From the NCBI RefSeq assembly GCF_903992535.2, contig NC_052049.1:149876260-149940259 (forward strand): 64,000 nucleotides of DNA, written 5' to 3'. Numbering within the stretch: position 1 is the first letter of the stretch; every line of letters begins with the position of its first letter. Under the pieces are notes generated by a model. That model searched no databases. It was given only the letters and a program-made list of their open reading frames with translations, and had not been told where the DNA came from. Positions 1 through 11,739 of the stretch are shown in pieces. The position numbers and the translations under genes were made by a program. The stretch is from Arvicola amphibius (taxonomy: Eukaryota; Chordata; Mammalia; Rodentia; Cricetidae).

Positions 1-756
1 TAATTTTTTATAGCAGAGATAAGATTGCAATGGTTTGGCAATCTATACCCCAAGAACAGAAAAAAAAGGAAAATTAAGATTGCCATATGGGAATTAATTA
101 TGAATCTTCTCATAATAGAATAAAACTGAGATATTCAAAGACATTATGCAACTTGGTGTTACATAATGGATCTCAGGTCAAAATAAGTCTGAAGATAAAA
201 GAAGCATGTCATTTAGAAAGTGAGTGAACAACTTAGCAAAACTGAAGAGATAGTGGAGAGGCCAGGGTAGCTGAACATGGTCTGGCCCTGTTTTAACTGG
301 CATCATCGTGCATGCAATAGTGTGCCTCTTGTCAAGGCTATTGTGTGTTCTTAATCATCAAGTGTCATTAAAGTCATCCCATTGCTGCAAGTTCATGCTT
401 ATTAAGCCAGTATTCTAGTATGCAATGCATTGAGGTAAAAGCACAACCCATAACAGTGTGAGCATGCCGATTCTAATGAAAACTGGAAAATAACAAATTA
501 TGATTGTATCCTGTACACAGTTTCTGAGAACAAGGGTTTGCTCCTAAGAGAGCACAACTTTGAGGTGCTGGTAGCTATGATCTAGCATCTAATTTGCTGT
601 AGCTTCAGCAACATCGAAGTCACTTTATAATATCCTTTGCAGCTTCTTGGCAGCTTCCTTAGGTAGTGACCTCAAACTATTTAGGAGTATATTCTTCATC
701 TTTACTGGGACAAAGTAGTAGGCAAACAGACACATTGGTATTATTTTGAATGTATG
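1..756. other. Intergenic sequence, nothing recognised
   Basis: AT-rich, no repeat family or coding signal that I can name on either strand. Confidence 0.5.
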
Positions 757-960
757 AGTATCGTTATAGTTTGAATCTTAAGCATTCCCGCAAACCTTAT
801 GCTCTGTAGGCTTGGTTCCAGCTGACAGTGGAGGTGGTGGAGAGTTTGGCATGTGACAGTTGAAAGAAGCTGGTCTTTGCGGGCATTCCCCTGTAGAGCA
901 TTTTATTAATCACTTTTCTGTTGCTGTGATAGAACATGATGACCAAGGCAGCTTGTTTTT
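757..960 (+). mobile_element. Possible MaLR-like LTR scraps
   Basis: Begins GTTATAGTTTGAATCTTAAG, like the 5' end of MaLR LTRs, and later shows TTCTGTTGCTGTGATAGAAC followed by ACCAAGGCA, a phrase common in rodent MaLR-type LTRs. Too diverged for a family name; 961-1285 holds nothing I recognise. Confidence 0.3.
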
Positions 961-1289
961 GATAGAACAATAGTTATAACCTTCCTTTATATTGTCTCTC
1001 AGTTTTCACATTTAGAAGGAAGTGAAACTATGTATTTTCACAGAGATTACCTACTGCAAATATAAATTATAGTAAAAGATCTATTTGATCTACATTAACT
1101 GCAATAGTGTTTTTAAAAAGTAGTATGTTTTTGATAAATGCATGCTAAGTAGATTCAATCTGTAAATCAAACAAATAGAGATAAGGACATGATGATCATT
1201 CATATTTTCTTCCCCTCGAAATAAGATATCACTGAAGGAATGTGACTGTAGTGTATCTTTTCATGTAAATTTTAACATTGAATTTTTTC

Positions 1290-1432
1290 TTTTGTTTTTT
1301 AAAGACAGAATTTCCCTGTTTATCCCTTGCAGTCCTAGAACTCACTTTGTACACCAGGCTGGCCTCGAACTCAGAGACCCACCTGCCTTTGCCTCCTGAG
1401 ATTGGGATTAAAGGCATGAGCTACCACCGAAA
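1290..1432 (-). mobile_element. B1 SINE
   Basis: Antisense B1 (7SL-derived): T-rich start, GACAGAATTTCCCTGT, CTGGCCTCGAACTCAGAGA and GGGATTAAAGGCATGAGCTA. Moderately diverged. The flanking AT-rich stretch 1440-1730 shows nothing else. Confidence 0.85.
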
Positions 1433-1731
1433 TTTGTTTTTATTATTTGAGAATTTCATGTATGAATATTATGTATTTTGATAACAAAGCCACCCACAAA
1501 TATGTCCCTTCAATTCCTTTTCATGTCCCACACAAATTTTCATTGCAAATCAAAGTGCTTTTTTTTAAAAATTATTTACTTTTAAGATTATATATTTAAA
1601 GATATAATATATCTTTAAAATATATATATATATTTAAAATATATATTTTTAAGATATAAACTAATATTTATATAATTTATTTTCTCTTTTCTTCCTTGAA
1701 AGCCTTTCAGATATCTCTCCTGTATTCTTTC

Positions 1732-1815
1732 TGTAGTAGGGAGGCTGCTTGTTCTTTTCTCGGCTGCCCCAACCCCCCAAAAACCACACAGAAAGTGTAT
1801 TAATTAAATCATATT
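1732..1815 (-). mobile_element. ERVK-type LTR fragment (family A)
   Basis: Short antisense piece matching the 3' end of the family-A LTRs at 25352 and 31158: starts TGTAGTAGGGAGGCTGCTTG and includes CCACACAGAAAGTGTATTAA. The rest of the LTR is missing. Confidence 0.6.
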
Positions 1816-1844
1816 AATGTTATATGCATTAAAAAATTCACCCA

Positions 1845-2110
1845 TTTTTTTAGATATTCTAATTTAATGGAGTAAATCTTTTGGAACTATGTCCTGTATT
1901 TCATTGATGTCTGCTGTAATATTTCCCTCTTTGTCTCTGATTTGATTATTTTGGGTTTTAATCTTTTATTCTTTTTGTTGATTTGGGTGAAAGTTTACCC
2001 ATCTTGTTAATCTTCTCAAAAACCAACTCTTCATATCATTGGTTCTTTGTAAATTTGTTTATTTTTACTTATATCAAGATTATTTCCATTTTCTATTTTT
2101 TTCCCTAACT
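1845..2110 (-). mobile_element. Old L1 ORF2 fragment, antisense
   Basis: Minus-strand translation contains ELVFEKINKMGKL, the L1 ORF2 segment just before the reverse-transcriptase core, with in-frame stops nearby. A dead, 5'- and 3'-truncated copy. The following ~330 bases (2111-2436) hold a poly-T run at 2288-2303 and nothing else recognised. Confidence 0.7.
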
Positions 2111-2436
2111 CTGTGGCAGAGGCTGGAGTCACAGTGTGTGGGGGGGCAGCCATCCCTTTTGAAAACAATTACAGCTATGGACAGTCCTTTAGTGCCTGAA
2201 GTAATTTTTAATTGTAGTCTAATCTGTGGTTAGAGGATCCCAGTTCATTTAGTTCATTCACTTCACCATTCTGTGTGATGGATTCCTTTTTTTTTTTTTT
2301 TTAATTTTCTTACATTATTTTAAAATGCTCTAGTGGTCACTCATAGACATTTTAGTGTTTGCATTTTGATTATTAAGTGTGGAATTTTGCATCAATAAGA
2401 AAGATAGTTATGAGTTTAAGTATTTTTGTTTTGTTT

Positions 2437-2900
2437 TTATCTTCTTTTTATTTATTTATTTATTTTATTAAAAATTTCCACCTCCTCCCCTCCTCCCACT
2501 TCCCTCCCCCCCCCACTCCCCCTCTCCCTCCTATTCCTGGCCAAGAGCAGTCAGGGTTCCCTACCCTATGGGAAGTCCAAGGTCCTCCCCGCTCCCCCCA
2601 GGTCCAGGAAGGTGAGCATCCAAACAGACAAGGCTCCCACAAAGCCCATCCATGCAGTAGAATCAAAGGCCAGCCCCATTGTCCTTGGCTTCTCAGTCAG
2701 CCTCCACCTTGAGCCACATTCAGAGAGTCCCATTTGATCAAATGCTCCATCAGTCCCATTCCAACTGGCCTTGGTGATCTCCCATTAGATCTGTCCCACC
2801 ATCTCAGTGGGTGGTCACACCCCTCGCGGTCCTGACTTCCTTGCTCATGTTCTTCCTCCTTCTGCTCCTCATTAGGACCTTGGGAGCTCAGTCCAGTGTT
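2437..2900 (-). mobile_element. L1 3'UTR, antisense, 5'-truncated
   Basis: Reverse complement of the same 3'UTR seen at 4850-5480: T/C-rich start (complement of the polypurine tract and A-tail), CAGGTCCAGGAAGGTGAGCA, and the terminal GGGAGCTCAGTCCAGTGTT. Lies head to head with the next L1, about 90 bp away. Each has its own 3' end, so these are two insertions. Confidence 0.9.
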
Positions 2901-2999
2901 CCCAAAAGAAAACCATAACATCCTGAGAAAAATACAGCAAATGAATGCATCTTAGTGTTTTCAAAATCTATTCTGATCATTAGCTGTTAAGAAGAAAAA

Positions 3000-4364
3000 G
3001 CAATCTATAGATTCAATGCAATCCCAATCAAGGTCCCATTAAAATTCTTCACAGAGATTGAGAGGACAATAATCAACTTTATATGGAAAAACAAGAAACC
3101 CAGGATAGCCAAAAAAATCTTATACAATAAAGGTTCTTCTGGAGGCATTACCATCCCTGACTTCAAACTCTATTACAAAGCTACAGTATTGAAAACGGCT
3201 TGGTATTGGCATAAAAACAGAGAGGTTGACCAATGGAATCGGATAGAAGACCCGGATCTTAAACCACAAACCTATGAACACCTGATTTTTGATAAAGGAG
3301 CCAAAAGTACACAATGGAAGAAAGAGGGCATCTTCAACAAATGGTGCTGGCATAACTGGATGTCAACCTGTAGAAGAATAAAAGTAGATCCATATCTATC
3401 ACCATGCACAAAACTCAAGTCCAAATGGATTAAAGACCTCAATATTAATTTGAACACATTGAGCTTGATAGAGGAGAAAGTGGGAAGTACTCTACAACAA
3501 ATGGGCACAGGGAACCGTTTCCTACGCATAACCCCAGCTGCACAGACTTTAAGGGCAACATTGAATAAATGGGACCTCCTGAAGTTGAGCAGCTTCTGTA
3601 AAGCAAAGGACATTGTCACTAAGACACAAAGGCAGCCTACTGACTGGGAAAAGATCTTCACCAACCCTGCAACTGACAAAGGTCTGATCTCTAAAATATA
3701 TAAGGAACTCAAGAGACTAGACGGTAAAATGCCAATTAACCCAATTAAAAAATGGGGCGCTGAACTGAACAGAGAATTCTCAACAGAAGAAGTTCGAATG
3801 GCCAAAAGACACTTAAGGTCATGCTCAACCTCCCTAGCTATCAGGGAAATGCAAATCAAAACAACTTTGAGATATCATCTTACACCTGTCAGATTGGCTA
3901 AAATCCAAAACACCAATAATAACCTTTGCTGGAGAGGTTGTGGGGTAAGGGGTACACTCATCCATTGCTGGTGGGAATGCACACTTGTGCAACCACTTTG
4001 GAAAGCAGTGTGGCGGTTTCTCAGGAAATTCGGGATCAACCTACCCCAGGACCCAGCAATTCCACTATTGGGAATCTACCCAAGAGATGCCCAATCATAC
4101 AACAAAAGCATATGCTCATCTATGTTCATAGCAGCATTATTTGTAATAGCCAGATCCTGGAAACAACCTAGATGCCCTTCAGTGGAAGAATGGATGAAGA
4201 AACTGTGGAATATATACATGCTAGAATACTACTCAGCGGTAAAAAACAATGACATCTTGAATTTTGCAGGCAAATGGATGGAAATAGAAAACACTATTCT
4301 GAGTGAGGTAACCCAGACCCAAAAAGATGAACATGGGATATACTCACTCATAATCGGTTTCTAG
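3000..4364 (+). pseudogene. L1 ORF2 C-terminal fragment
   Basis: Uninterrupted frame of about 454 codons to the TAG at 4362-4364, ending in the L1-typical YSLIIGF. It covers the region after the reverse-transcriptase core and the Cys-rich motif C-x3-C-x7-H-x4-C (codons in 3927-3980). ORF2p is the endonuclease/reverse transcriptase of L1; both catalytic domains are missing here, so the fragment is not functional. The lack of stops over 1.36 kb suggests a recent insertion. No ATG begins the frame; the truncation point near 3000 does. Confidence 0.9.
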
Positions 4365-4831
4365 CCATAATTAAAGAACATCGAGCCTATAAATTTGGGA
4401 TCCCTGAGAAGATAATAAGAAGGTGAACTCCCAAAAAAAGATATAGTAATCCTCCTGGATATTGGAAGCAGACACGATCGCCAGGCAAAATTGGGAACTT
4501 GAGGGTTGGGCAAGACTGGGCCAAGGGAAGATGGGGAGAGAAAAGTGTGAAGGGGAGAACGGGGGGAGCTCGGAGGAATGGGGTGCTTGGGATATAGGAA
4601 GGGTGGATATGGGAGCAGGGAAGCATATATCTTAATTTAAGGAGCTACCTGAGGGTTGTCAAGAGACTTGACCCTAGAGGGGTTCCCAGGTTTCCAGGGA
4701 GACGCCCCCAATTAGTTCCTTGGGCAGCTGAGGAGAGGGAGCCTGAAAAGGCCAGTTCCTATAGCCATACTGATGAATTTCTTGCATATCACCATAGAAC
4801 CTCCACCTGACAATAGATGAAGAAAATGACA

Positions 4832-5087
4832 GAGCCCCACATTGGAGCACCGGACTGAGATCCCAAGGTCCTGATGAGGAGCAGAAGGAGAGAGAACATG
4901 AGAAAGAAAGTCAGGACCGTGAGGGAACAACCATCTGGCGACAGATGGGGAAGGTGACTGAGCCCCACATTGGAGCACTGGACTGAGCTCCCAAGGTCCT
5001 GATGAGGAGCAGAAGGAGCGAGAACATGAGGGAGAAAGTCAGGAACGAGAGGGGTGCGTTCACTCATGGAGACGGTGGGACAGAACT
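4832..5087 (+). repeat. 128-bp tandem duplication in L1 3'UTR
   Basis: GAGCCCCACATTGGAGCAC occurs at 4832 and again at 4960, each followed by similar sequence through GAGGAGCAGAAGGAG. Other L1 copies in the window (e.g. 29550) have one unit. Confidence 0.85.
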
Positions 5088-5495
5088 AATGGGAGATCAC
5101 CAACTCTAGTTGGAATGGGACTGATGGATCATGCGACCAAACCCGTCTCTCTGAATGTGGCCAACAGCGGGGGCTGACTGAGAAGCAAAGGACAATGGCT
5201 CTGGGCTCTGATTCTTCTGCATGGACGGGCTCTGTGGGATCCTCCTCAGCTTGGTCGATCACTTTCCTGGACCTGGGGGGAGTTGGGAGGACCTTGGTCT
5301 TAGCATAGAGTGGGGAACCCTGATGGCCCCTTGGCCTTGAGAGGGAGGGAGGGGAGGTATGGGTGGAGGGGAGGGGAGGGAAGGGGGAGAAGGAGGGGAG
5401 GGAAGGGGGAGGAGGAGGGGAGGGAGGGGGGAGGAGGAGGGAAGGAGATGGAAATTTTTAAATATAAAAAAAAATAAACCATGAGGAAAAAAAAA

Positions 5496-6599
5496 ATGTT
5501 GTCTCAGATCTTCTTAAACTCAACCAGAATGTCAAAAAAAATCCTCTGGAGTATGTAGGCAAAACAGATATTGTGGCCTTCTCTCATAATAGTTTAAGGG
5601 CTACAGTGACAAAGAGAACTCTTAAGGAGCACGCTATTAAAATTACAACTAAAATCATTACTTATTTTCCCTGTTACCAGAGAAAAACGCACTCTGATGA
5701 GATGTCTAAATGTTTGTGAAAAGGGGCTATGTAATGTTGTATTTAGACTTACCTCATGTTCACAGAGTGGGTAGGTGTGGAAACAATAGCAGTTGTTCAT
5801 TTTGAAGGTCAAAAAATGCCCTTTGCAAGTCACCTCACAGATATAGATCACTAAATCACCTAACACCTTTAGGTTCCTTGTCGTAATAAAGGGGTGGTTG
5901 ACTTACTTTAAAGTTATCATTCTTTACATGATAAGTAAATTATTATAAAAATTCAGATTTAGGATTGCCACTTCTTATAAATGTATCTAACACAGTATAT
6001 TTGAAATTGTCAATAATATACCCCATAAATTCATATGTAAATGTGGAGGAAGTGTCAAAAGTCTATCAGTCTTACTTTGAAGTTCATAAAATATTTATGT
6101 GATAAAAGTCACTGAAGCAGTACTTCAGGGGTATTACATTCTGAGCTAATATTAATAACTTGTGTGAAATATTGGAATATTTGACAAATATAGCATATCA
6201 AACCTATAATCACTGCCAGAGGGCCTGTGAGAGTGTTTTCTCCATCAATCTAATAAAGTTGACCATGAAAGCCAAAATTCCTAAAATGCCATAGAGCTGA
6301 CTTTTCAGTCTCCTCTAAATTTCTTTTTAATTTTCATAGGTTTTTTGAATATGACATGGTAAAAATATTTATCTCGTCTTTGGAAGTTTATTTAAGATGA
6401 AAAGTTTGAACACAGACTACAATTCATATGTAAAAAAATTGAGTTTGTTGGTGCTTTTAAACAAGGTATTTAATGTAACTCAATCTGGTCTAAATTTTAC
6501 TATATACCACAGGATACCCTTGACTTCCTGAATATCATTTGTCTTTACCTGAGAGAACTGGTATGTGTTACCACACCCAGTGTGAAGGTTTCAAATTGG
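5496..6599. other. Unrecognised sequence
   Basis: About 1.1 kb of AT-rich DNA. No gene, repeat family or structured motif recognised on either strand. Confidence 0.5.
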
Positions 6600-6742
6600 G
6601 GGAGTAGTGGGGAGGTGGTATCTAGGTTAAAGGAAAGCTTGCTGAACTTGATTCTTTCTTTCCACAGTGTGAGTCCCAGTGATCAAATTCAGATTAGGGT
6701 TTGGTGACAAGTACCTTTACTGACCAAGCCATCTCATTAACC
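6600..6742 (-). mobile_element. B3-like SINE
   Basis: Antisense tRNA-derived head: reverse complement reads GGTTAATGAGATGGCTTGGT and later GATCACTGGGACTCACACTG, the B3 arrangement. Diverged. Confidence 0.65.
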
Positions 6743-6788
6743 CAAAATATTATCTTAATGGAAATTGTTACTTTTAAATATCTTAGTT

Positions 6789-7005
6789 GGGACCAGAGAG
6801 ATGATTAGTTGGTTAAGAATACTTATTGTTCTCGTAGAGGACATGAGTTTTGTTCTTAGCCCACACATGAGAGCTCACAATCATTTGTAACTCCAGTTCT
6901 AAGAGATCTGATTCTCTTGTCCAATATCAGCAGACATCAGACATGCACATAGTATACAAACAAGCATGTAGTAAAAGTACTTGTACATATACAGCAAAAT
7001 AAATC
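6789..7005 (+). mobile_element. B2 SINE, diverged
   Basis: Order matches B2: ACCAGAGAGATGATTAGTTG, GTAACTCCAGTTCTAAGAGA, TCTGATTCTC, ending with the AAATAAATCTAAAAG tail. Confidence 0.8.
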
Positions 7006-7421
7006 TAAAAGTTATTTTTGAAATCTTAATCTATTTCTATTTTATACTGTGAGTAGTTTTTAAAATCTAACTTAATAACTCCTTTTATAAAATATACTAA
7101 ATTTTAAGGATCTATCTAATGTACCTTGACCTTATAGTTTTTCAAAACTCTTCTCCTGACTTTGCAATGGTTAAGTGGACACAGGGTTTAGTGTGTATAA
7201 GAACTCCACACCTTCAGCTCCATACACAGCCTTTATGCATTGTTTTCCTTTCTAACAAAAAAATGTATTGTTTTTGCCTTCTCTTCTCTTCTCTTCTTTT
7301 CTTTTTTTCTTTGGAATTCTCTTCATGGATGCTTATTTGGACAATTCATTTTTTAAATAAGTTTGTAGTTATTCATCATTTGATTTTAATCACAATTGTA
7401 CCCATTTCACATTTTTCATCA

Positions 7422-7457
<36 letters not shown>

Positions 7458-7474
7458 CTTTATCTATCTATCTA
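7422..7474. repeat. (TCTA)n microsatellite
   Basis: About 13 TCTA units with one interruption. The flanks (7006-7421 and 7475-7879) are pyrimidine- or AT-rich with nothing recognised. Confidence 0.95.
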
Positions 7475-8279
7475 TGTCTTCTCTGAGCTGTCATTAATAA
7501 AGTTGCATTATTGGCTGTCTGCAAATGAAAATAAAGGCTAAAATAAGCTCCTTGGTTCATCTTTCCCACTTATTCTCATTTCTGCCTTCAAGCAAGCAAG
7601 TCAGGGGCAACCTTTGATCATTTTCCTTTCATCTCACTTGGCTAAATTTGCTTTCCCTTCAGCAGACTTCGGAAATATAGCTCTTTGTCCATGGAGCTAT
7701 TATGAGGAACATATCACATGTAATATGGTGCTACTATTTTGGCTTTTAATTTTTTTCTTTACGCTATATGTCTTTGAATTTAAATAAAATATCTGTACTA
7801 TTTTTCTCATTACATCAATCATTTAATTAATTTAATTAGTCTTTCAGATTAATAGTATGGTCCCATTTTTATTCTTCCACTTCTTTTATAAAGATTTATT
7901 TTTAAAAATCTTTTTCACTTTATTAAAAATAGATTTTCCCCACATATTATATCCTGATTACTATTTCCCCTCCCTTCACTCCGCCCAGTTTCTCTCCACA
8001 TGTTCTCCCTTCTAACTCCCTTTCTGTCTCTTATTAGAAAACAAATAGTCTTCTAAGCAATAATAATAATAAAATACAATATACTAAAATTTAATAAGAT
8101 TAACAAAAACTAACCACATCAGAATAGGATAAAACAAAAAAAGTGAAAAGATTCCAAGAAAAGACATAGGAAATGGAAACTTATTCTTTCATATACTCAG
8201 GAATCCCATGAAACACTAAGTTGAAATCCATAATTTATACACAAAAGATTTATATTTTAATATGAGAAAATAAAAAATA

Positions 8280-8439
8280 GCCGGGCGGTGGTGGCACACG
8301 CCTTTAATCCCAGCACTCGGGAGGCAGAGGCAGGCGGATCTCTGAGTTCGAGGCCAGCCTAGTCTACAAGAGCTAGCTCCAGGACAGGCTCTAGAAACTA
8401 CAGGGAAACCCTGTCTCGAAAAACAAAAAACAAAAACAA
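8280..8439 (+). mobile_element. B1 SINE with 15-bp target-site duplication
   Basis: Full-length cricetid-type B1, GCCGGGCGGTGGTGGCACAC through CCCTGTCTCGAAAAAC plus an A-rich tail. Flanked by AGAAAATAAAAAATA at 8265-8279 and 8440-8454. Nested in the antisense L1. Confidence 0.95.
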
Positions 8440-8806
8440 AGAAAATAAAAAATAAATAAAGTAAAATATGATAAATAAAATAATCACTAACACATAAGAA
8501 TTGGATAAACAAACAAAAAGAAGGAAGCCCAAGTGAACGCACAAGAAACAGAGATATATTAGTTCACCCACTCAGAAATTCTACTGAACATGAAGCCAAA
8601 ATATATACACAAAGAAACAGCAGGGAAGAGAAAAAATAGTATGTAAGTAAAAATGAACAATAAACAATTATATATGTGTTATAAAATAGCATGTAATTTA
8701 TATGACTATAATATACATATATAAAAATACATATATGCATATATTTTTTAAAAGAAGGATGAGCTCTGACAATGTTATAACAAGACAAAAAACCTCTAAA
8801 GATGGT

Positions 8807-9155
8807 ATTGAGTGCAGCAAGTCTTTCTCTGCAGTCAGCTCCCAAATAAAGACATGGAGACTTATTATGAAAGCTTGATCTTAGCTCAAGTTTGTCCCAT
8901 TAGCTTCTATAACTTAAATTAACCCATTTATTTTATGTGCTGCCATGTGGCTCATGCCTTTAACCTCTCCTCCTATATGTCCTTCTTCCTCTGTGTCCAG
9001 CTGGCAACTCCCCCTTTCTTTTTCCCTGAGACCTCTCTGTCCTCAGAAGTACCACCTAACCTCTTCCTGCCTAGCTACTGTCCATTCAGGCCTTTGCTAA
9101 ACCAATCTCAGTGACATCGTCACACAGTATAATCGAGAATCTCACAACAATTGAG
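8807..9155. repeat. 6-bp target-site duplications of LTR family B
   Basis: ATTGAG flanks the LTR on both sides. Confidence 0.8.
8813..9149 (-). mobile_element. Solo LTR, ERVK-type (family B)
   Basis: Antisense 337-bp element with 5'-TG...CA-3' ends (TGCAGCAAG ... CTCACAACA on plus), flanked by a perfect 6-bp duplication ATTGAG (8807-8812 and 9150-9155). Six-base duplications are typical of class II ERV integration. No internal retroviral sequence: a solo LTR. Nested in the antisense L1. Confidence 0.8.
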
Positions 9156-10990
9156 TTTGTTTTCTGTTGACTATCTACTGTGGGCATGCAGCCTACCCTT
9201 AAGAATAATTTGTTTACCCAGTGAGACTCCCTTGGAAGAAACAATTTTCATTTGCAACTAGTTATCAAATGCAGATAGATTGTGGTTTATGGGTGGGGGC
9301 TTGGATCCATTTCTCCTTTCAGTTCTGGGACCCTATCTGATGAAGACCTGTGTATGCTGCTCAGAGATAACATATATGTATTGATACTTTTTATTTCAAG
9401 GGCCTTGTTTCCTTTGTGCCCTCCATTCCTGATGGCTCTTATACTGTTCTGTCTCCTCTTCCACAGGGTTTGCTTAGCCCTCAGAGGAGGAATGTGATGA
9501 AGCCATCCCATTTAGTGTTCTAAGTTCTCTTATTTTCTGCATATTGTCTGGCTGTGGTTCTCTGTATTTGTTCCTATCTGCTGTGGGAGGAAGCTTTTCT
9601 GATGATGGCTGAGAAAGGCACTGATCTATAAGTATAGCAGAATATCATTAAGAGTCATTTTAATGCTACATTTTTGTTTTGTTTTGGTTTGGTTTTAGCA
9701 TAATGATATGTAGCTTTGTCCTGTGTCCCATGGCCATCTAATCTAAGGTTCTTGGTCACTCAAGAGATGTCAGGTATGGGTTCTATCTCATGGAATGGTG
9801 GTGTAACTAAACCAGATATTGGTTGGTTACTCCCACAAGCTTTGTGCCACTTCTGTACTAGTATATCTTGCAGGTAGGTTATAATTGAAGATCAAAGGGC
9901 TTGTGGTTGGGTTGAGTTGGTATTTACATTTCTCCTTTGGTAGCATGCAGAGTACCTTCCTGTATCAAAGATCCTAGCACACAGTGGTGAAGGCTCTATG
10001 TAGGCCCCTGCTCAAATTCTCCATTTTTAATGAAATGTGTAGGCATTGTCTTCAGCAATACGGCTTAGTCTTTAGTTTGTGGAAAACAACTTCTATCCTT
10101 GGCAATAACCTGATTTGTTTGGGGTCTCCCAGAAGAGTCCTTTGGCCAGCCACTCAATAAGATGTATCTCATTCCCAGAATTGGAAGCTTCATTTGGTGA
10201 CAAGAGATGGCCAGTGGAGGCTCTGTCATTGTCATTATTTTGTAATTTTTAAACTTCCTTTACATATGTATATATTTAAGAAGCTTTCACTGTATTGTTT
10301 CCATACTACCTCTTAAATGACCCTTAATTCTACATGGCTCTCATTGTATTCCTTCCTTTATTCCACTCTTTCCTCCACTCCTCCACTTGATTCTCCTGTT
10401 TTTATCCCATCCCTCATCCATAAATATTTATTTTATTTCCCCTTCCTAGGGATGTCTGTATATGTGCCCCCATGACCCTAATATCTGTGGTTCTATGGAC
10501 AATAGCTTGTTTATCATTTACTTAATGGCTAATATTCAAATATGAGCAAATACAGACCATATTTGTCTTTCTGGGTCTAGTTACCTCAGTCAGTATTATT
10601 TTTCGTTTCATTCATTAACCTGTAAATTTCAGGATTTCACTGTTTTTTTTTAACAGCTGAGTAATGCTCCAATGTGTAAATGTACTACATTTTCTTTTAT
10701 TCATGCAACTGTTGAGAAATCTACATTTTTTCCAACTTCTGGCTTTATGACTATAGAAGCAATGAACATGGTAGAGCAAGTGACACTGTGATTGGAAAAA
10801 AATCCATAGGTATATGGCCAAGAGTAATATAGCTGGGATATCATTGAGGCATATCACTTTCCATCTCCAAGAGGATTCTCCACAGTGATTTCCACAGTGA
10901 CTGTACAAGGTTGCACTCCTACCAACAATAGAAGAGTATTCCCCTTATTGAATTCTTGATAATTGTGTGTTCATTGCCATTCATTTTTTT

Positions 10991-11234
10991 ACTATATTGT
11001 TTTTACTTTTAGTCAGTGTAGATTCCATTGACTTTCTTTGTTCTTATTATTTCTATTAAAATACATTAAAATCCTTGAAATTGAATATATTTTCCACCAA
11101 CTTTTCGCCAAGCACTTTTTTTTTATTTTTACACCAAGCACTTTATAAAAAAAATAAGTCTTCTAAATGAGACAAACAACTAACCAGATAATTCTTTAAA
11201 ATTCTAAATATTTTGTTGCTTTTATTAAGTGAAT
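10991..11234. other. AT-rich spacer
   Basis: Nothing recognised except an imperfect repeat of CCAAGCACTTT (near 11109 and 11143) next to a T-run. Confidence 0.4.
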
Positions 11235-11407
11235 TAGATTTTTATTAGTTCTTTTCTTTTTTCTTTTTTTTTAGTTCTTTCATTTTTAATAGTATGACAT
11301 AATCACATCATCTATCCCTTTCCTTCTTTGCTTACAAATATTCTACTTATCCAATCTTGCTCTCATTCAAACTCATGGCCTCCGTTTAACTACTGTTATT
11401 ACATACA
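11235..11407 (-). mobile_element. L1 3'-terminal fragment, antisense
   Basis: T-rich start and ATTCAAACTCATGGCCTCC with ACTGTTATTACATACATG, the reverse complement of the last ~170 bases of an older L1 3'UTR. Abuts an LTR on the right. Confidence 0.6.
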
Positions 11408-11735
11408 TGTTACAAGGAGGGCTGCTTATTGGTACCTGGCCAGTCAGCCTTAAAATAGTCACACGAAACTATATTAATTAAATCCCAGCTTGGCCAACTA
11501 CTTAAGCATATTGCTAGCTAGCTCTCACTTCTAGAATTAACCCATCTCCATTGTTTTACCTCTTTACCATGAGGATTGTGGCCTGCCGGCAATGTGTCAG
11601 CATGTCTGTCTCTGGCAGCGGCTCCATGACTTCTCTCTCACTCTACCTTCTTCCTTCCCACATTCAGTTTAGTTTCCCCCACCTACCTTCATTCCCCGCG
11701 AAGGCCCAAGACGTTTCATTATTAAATTTCTCTTT
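11408..11735 (-). mobile_element. ERVK-type LTR (family A), right end decayed
   Basis: Starts TGTTACAAGGAGGGCTGC and matches family A through TAGAATTAACCCATCTCCAT and TTCAGTTTAGTTTCCCCCAC. Its other end (ACATCA in intact copies) is lost, so no duplication can be shown. Confidence 0.75.
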
Positions 11736-11739
11736 AATT

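Larger units (their letters stand above)
2985..5495 (+). mobile_element. L1 retrotransposon, 5'-truncated, young
   Basis: Contains the C-terminal part of ORF2 with an open frame, a full 3'UTR, a G/A-rich polypurine tract (~5335-5450) and an A-rich tail. The 3'UTR has an internal 128-bp tandem duplication (4832-5087). No convincing target-site duplication was found. Its 3' half closely resembles the antisense copy at 42110-42540. Confidence 0.92.
7880..10990 (-). mobile_element. Old L1 (Lx-like), 3'UTR plus ORF2 C-terminus, antisense
   Basis: A long antisense L1 whose 3'UTR runs from ~7880 (including GGGCATGCAGCCTACCCTTA at 9182 and CACATTGTCTGGCTGTGGTT-like text near 9540) into decayed ORF2 C-terminus at ~10540-10985. 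It is interrupted by a B1 (8280) and a solo LTR (8813); the L1 text continues exactly across both after removing one copy of each target-site duplication. Confidence 0.8.

Noticed and set aside
2377..2737. Pro-rich ORFs of 103-111 codons
   Set aside because: Antisense of the L1 polypurine tract and 3'UTR.
2437..5495. Single twin-primed L1 covering both head-to-head parts
   Set aside because: Both parts contain the 3'UTR terminus and their own tail, so two separate insertions are needed.
6789..7005. tRNA-like head of B2 (and ID-like pieces at 39278, 44535, 62350)
   Set aside because: These are SINE-derived tRNA-like sequences and not tRNA genes; cloverleaf and flanks do not fit a functional tRNA.
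7119..7541. 140-codon ORF
   Set aside because: Runs through the TCTA microsatellite (repeated Ser-Ile-Tyr-Leu) with no coding evidence.
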